Below are positions 62,527-64,000 of a stretch of 64,000 nt of DNA, piece by piece. Position 1 is the first letter of the stretch; each line of letters starts with the position of its first letter. The stretch lies in NCBI GenBank assembly GCA_003522145.1, contig DPGD01000031.1, positions 31,236 to 95,235 on the forward strand. The letters are read 5' to 3'. This stretch comes from Clostridiales bacterium. Its GTDB lineage: Bacteria; Bacillota; Clostridia; Oscillospirales; CAG-272. The notes below the pieces were generated by a model that had not been told where the DNA came from, did no database searches, and worked only from the letters and a program-made list of their open reading frames with translations. Made by a program: the position numbers and the translations under genes.

Positions 62527-62712
62527 GAGAAAAAAACCACTTTTTTCAAAAATCAATAAGTTTTTTATGCAGAAAAAAGGGATGTTAAAAAAATCTTTCA
62601 GAATTTTTTAACTTCCCCGACGACATTGACCTTTGCGGCTTTCAGCGGTCATTTTGCCGCAAGATCCACCGAAATTTCTGCAAAACGAAGGGCAAAACCG
62701 ACCAAAATCCCT
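62527..62712. other. Intergenic stretch with two stem-loops, no gene
   Basis: Upstream of the mmdA promoter. An AT-rich inverted repeat GTTAAAAAA (62584-62592)/TTTTTTAAC (62604-62612) and a GC stem TTGCGGC (62633-62639)/GCCGCAA (62656-62662) can form. No plausible coding frame is visible. Confidence 0.4.
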
Positions 62713-62781
62713 TCAAAAATGCCGGAATCCACACCGGCATTTTTGAGGGGCTGTAAAAAACATCGAGTTTTTTAACAGCCC
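62713..62781 (-). terminator. Double hairpin terminator of the XRE regulator gene
   Basis: Right after the regulator stop (minus strand) comes GGGCTGT-TAAAAAAC...GTTTTTTA-CAGCCC (62781-62748). A 13-bp perfect stem TCAAAAATGCCGG/CCGGCATTTTTGA (62746-62713) follows, with a T-rich end. Confidence 0.7.
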
Positions 62782-62787
62782 ACTCTT

Positions 62788-63663
62788 TTAATTCTTAAAT
62801 TCATACCTTCTTTTGGCAACCGCACAGCGGTAAGCGCCCTCATAATCCTCTGTGGCTTTGCAATAGCGCTCCAGGTCGTTGTAAACCGAATAGAGAAAAG
62901 GAAAAGGCAGATCCTCCTTTGAACGAATGATTTGCTGCAACAGCTCTTTGGCTCTTTGATAGTTCAGCAGGGAAGCGGCAAGACGGGCATTGAAATGGCT
63001 GCGCAAATTCAAATCGCTTATCCGCAGTGCATCATACAGTTGAGATGCTTTCTCGGTCTGACCGTTGTCAAGAAGTCCGTTCAGGTAGATGTAAGAAACA
63101 TAGTCAGCAAAGGCAGGATCATCGGAAATTCCCCTGAGAAGTGAGGGCAAAGAAAAGTCAGCGCCGCATTGAAGATGCCTCATAAGGCTCTGATAAAACT
63201 CAATCTGACGGGCATAAGGGCTCCCCAGACTGCACAACCGTCCGTAATTGAGGGAACAGTCAAAATGAAAAAATGCGCCTTCAAAATCGTTGTGATTGAA
63301 ATTATCCAGCCCCAAATGGTAGGAAGCCGAAGAAAGAATCCAAAGGAGCTCATCACTGTCAATCTCCCTGAAGGGTTCGGCAAGACGAAGACAAAGACTG
63401 TATTGACCTTCGGAAAAGCAACGCTTGATCTGGGGCAACGCAGAAAGAATCTCATAGTGCTCCAAAGAAAAAGAGGACTCGAAAAAGTAGGACGGATCGA
63501 CCCTTAGCTTTTTTGAAAGGAGGGCAATCGTGGCATAAGAAGGCATAGCCACCCCTCGCTCAATCTGACTCAGCATATTTCTGGTCAGGAAATTCCCGGC
63601 CAATTCCTTTTGGGTAACGCCGCGAAGCCTTCGCAATTGCTTCAGTTTTTCTCCGAGATTCAT
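62788..63663 (-). CDS. XRE-family transcriptional regulator with TPR-like domain
   Basis: A 291-residue regulator: an N-terminal Cro/CI helix-turn-helix (about 4-60; LKQLRRLRGVTQKELAG, MLSQIERGVAMPSYATI) and a long helical C-terminal region (about 85-291) with TPR-like spacing, the Rgg/PlcR/MutR-like architecture that often binds peptides. ATG 63663 has GGAGGC at good spacing; the longer frame upstream to 63789 is rejected. It is on the same strand as, and upstream of, the carboxyltransferase operon, but is separated from it by a double terminator and the operon's own promoter. Its targets are unknown. Confidence 0.88.
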   Translation of the reverse strand: MNLGEKLKQLRRLRGVTQKELAGNFLTRNMLSQIERGVAMPSYATIALLSKKLRVDPSYFFESSFSLEHYEILSALPQIKRCFSEGQYSLCLRLAEPFREIDSDELLWILSSASYHLGLDNFNHNDFEGAFFHFDCSLNYGRLCSLGSPYARQIEFYQSLMRHLQCGADFSLPSLLRGISDDPAFADYVSYIYLNGLLDNGQTEKASQLYDALRISDLNLRSHFNARLAASLLNYQRAKELLQQIIRSKEDLPFPFLYSVYNDLERYCKATEDYEGAYRCAVAKRRYEFKN

Positions 63664-63715
63664 AGCTTGCCTCCGATCAGAACATAGTGCAAAAATCTCA
63701 ATTTCGTAGGATCTC

Positions 63716-63744
63716 AGTATACCACAATTCAAAGGAAAATGCAA
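63716..63744 (-). promoter_or_regulatory. Sigma-A promoter (extended -10) of the XRE regulator
   Basis: Minus strand: -35 TTGCAT (63744-63739), 17-bp spacer, -10 TATACT (63721-63716) preceded by TGG. It lies about 50 nt before the start codon. Confidence 0.75.
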
Positions 63745-64000
63745 GGCTGTGGAAAAACCTGGGAAGAGACCAAAAAAACACATTCCCAAACAGACGCTGA
63801 ACAGCGAAATAAAACAAAATTATATATCCAAAAAGTATATCCATACAAGAGCATTCATTTTTGAAATCCACAGCTTTCGAATTCAATAAATGCTTAGAAA
63901 AAAGAGGTTTTCAACAGATTTTACCCACAGGGAACCACTTGTTTTCCACAGCCTTTTTTATATATACAATTATATAAAATCAAAATTTTATACAATTCAG
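63745..64000. other. AT-rich gene-free end with DnaA-box-like 9-mers
   Basis: No gene is visible. Matches to TTATCCACA with one mismatch: TTTTCCACA on minus (63756-63748), TTACCCACA (63921-63929) and TTTTCCACA (63942-63950). A weaker one is AAATCCACA (63864-63872). The last 45 bases are almost pure A/T. It could be an origin-proximal or regulatory region; it is cut by the window edge. Confidence 0.35.

Noticed and set aside
1..64000. CRISPR arrays, insertion sequences, prophage, rRNA
   Set aside because: I saw no regularly spaced 25-40 bp repeats, no transposase, integrase or phage structural genes, and no rRNA sequence.

Overview
The window reads as chromosomal DNA of an anaerobic, endospore-forming Clostridia-type Firmicute (Bacillota), probably near Oscillospirales. 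Four things point there. Sporulation genes are spread through it: a SpoVB-like flippase, yabP/yabQ, spoIIID and spoVAC-spoVAD-spoVAE. It has hemZ and hemW-type radical SAM genes, a PrpC/PrkC pair, and a minimal SufC/SufB-like Fe-S assembly pair. It also has a biotin-dependent sodium-pump decarboxylase of the kind used by fermenters. Genes are dense, many overlap by 1-11 nt, and SD sequences are strong. I saw no phage, transposon, rRNA or CRISPR.

Region 1 (1-13.5 kb, all +) is housekeeping plus sporulation: an RseC-like protein, recJ, a bifunctional rel, dtd, hemZ and a uridine-kinase-like gene. The Bacillus-like block spoVB/yabM-mazG-rqcP-yabP-yabQ-divIC follows, then an RluA-family pseudouridine synthase and a DUF3810 membrane metallopeptidase-like protein. 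Region 2 (13.5-24.3 kb, +) is a full glycogen locus: glgB-glgC-glgD-glgA-glgP, a GH13 amylase and a PAP2-like membrane protein, ending in a terminator shared with the convergent genes beyond it. Region 3 (24.4-28.4 kb, -) carries a six-span membrane protein, a BspA-type leucine-rich-repeat lipoprotein, tRNA-Arg(ACG) with a short hairpin repeat cluster behind it, and an M3-like lipoprotein peptidase.

Region 4 (28.6-41.7 kb, +) holds an SGNH hydrolase, spoIIID, smsC-smsB, a VanX-like lipoprotein, a HAD phosphatase, and a PhoB/PhoR pair fused by overlap to an HD-domain gene. Next is a Na+/Pi symporter behind a four-hexamer PHO-box-like array, then an odd PfkB-fold protein, an alpha/beta hydrolase, ruvX and rlmN. 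Region 5 (41.7-49.3 kb, +) has prpC-prkC, lepA-hemW and spoVAC-AD-AE. Region 6 (49.5-57.0 kb) has a cell-surface GH97 glycosidase, a CCA-adding enzyme, a CPA2-type antiporter, a Lit-like DUF1461 protein that may start at ATT, and an unrecognised membrane-anchored protein.

Region 7 (57.1-63.7 kb, -) is a five-gene operon coding an acyl-CoA carboxyltransferase subunit, an OadG-like subunit, a biotin carrier, an unusually long OadB and a 5S/OadA-type carboxyltransferase: the parts of a transcarboxylase joined to a sodium pump. An XRE/TPR-type regulator lies upstream of it. The last 250 bases are AT-rich with several DnaA-box-like 9-mers.

Most sigma-A promoters I could find have a 17-bp spacer. 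All functions are inferred from motifs read by eye; no database search was possible.
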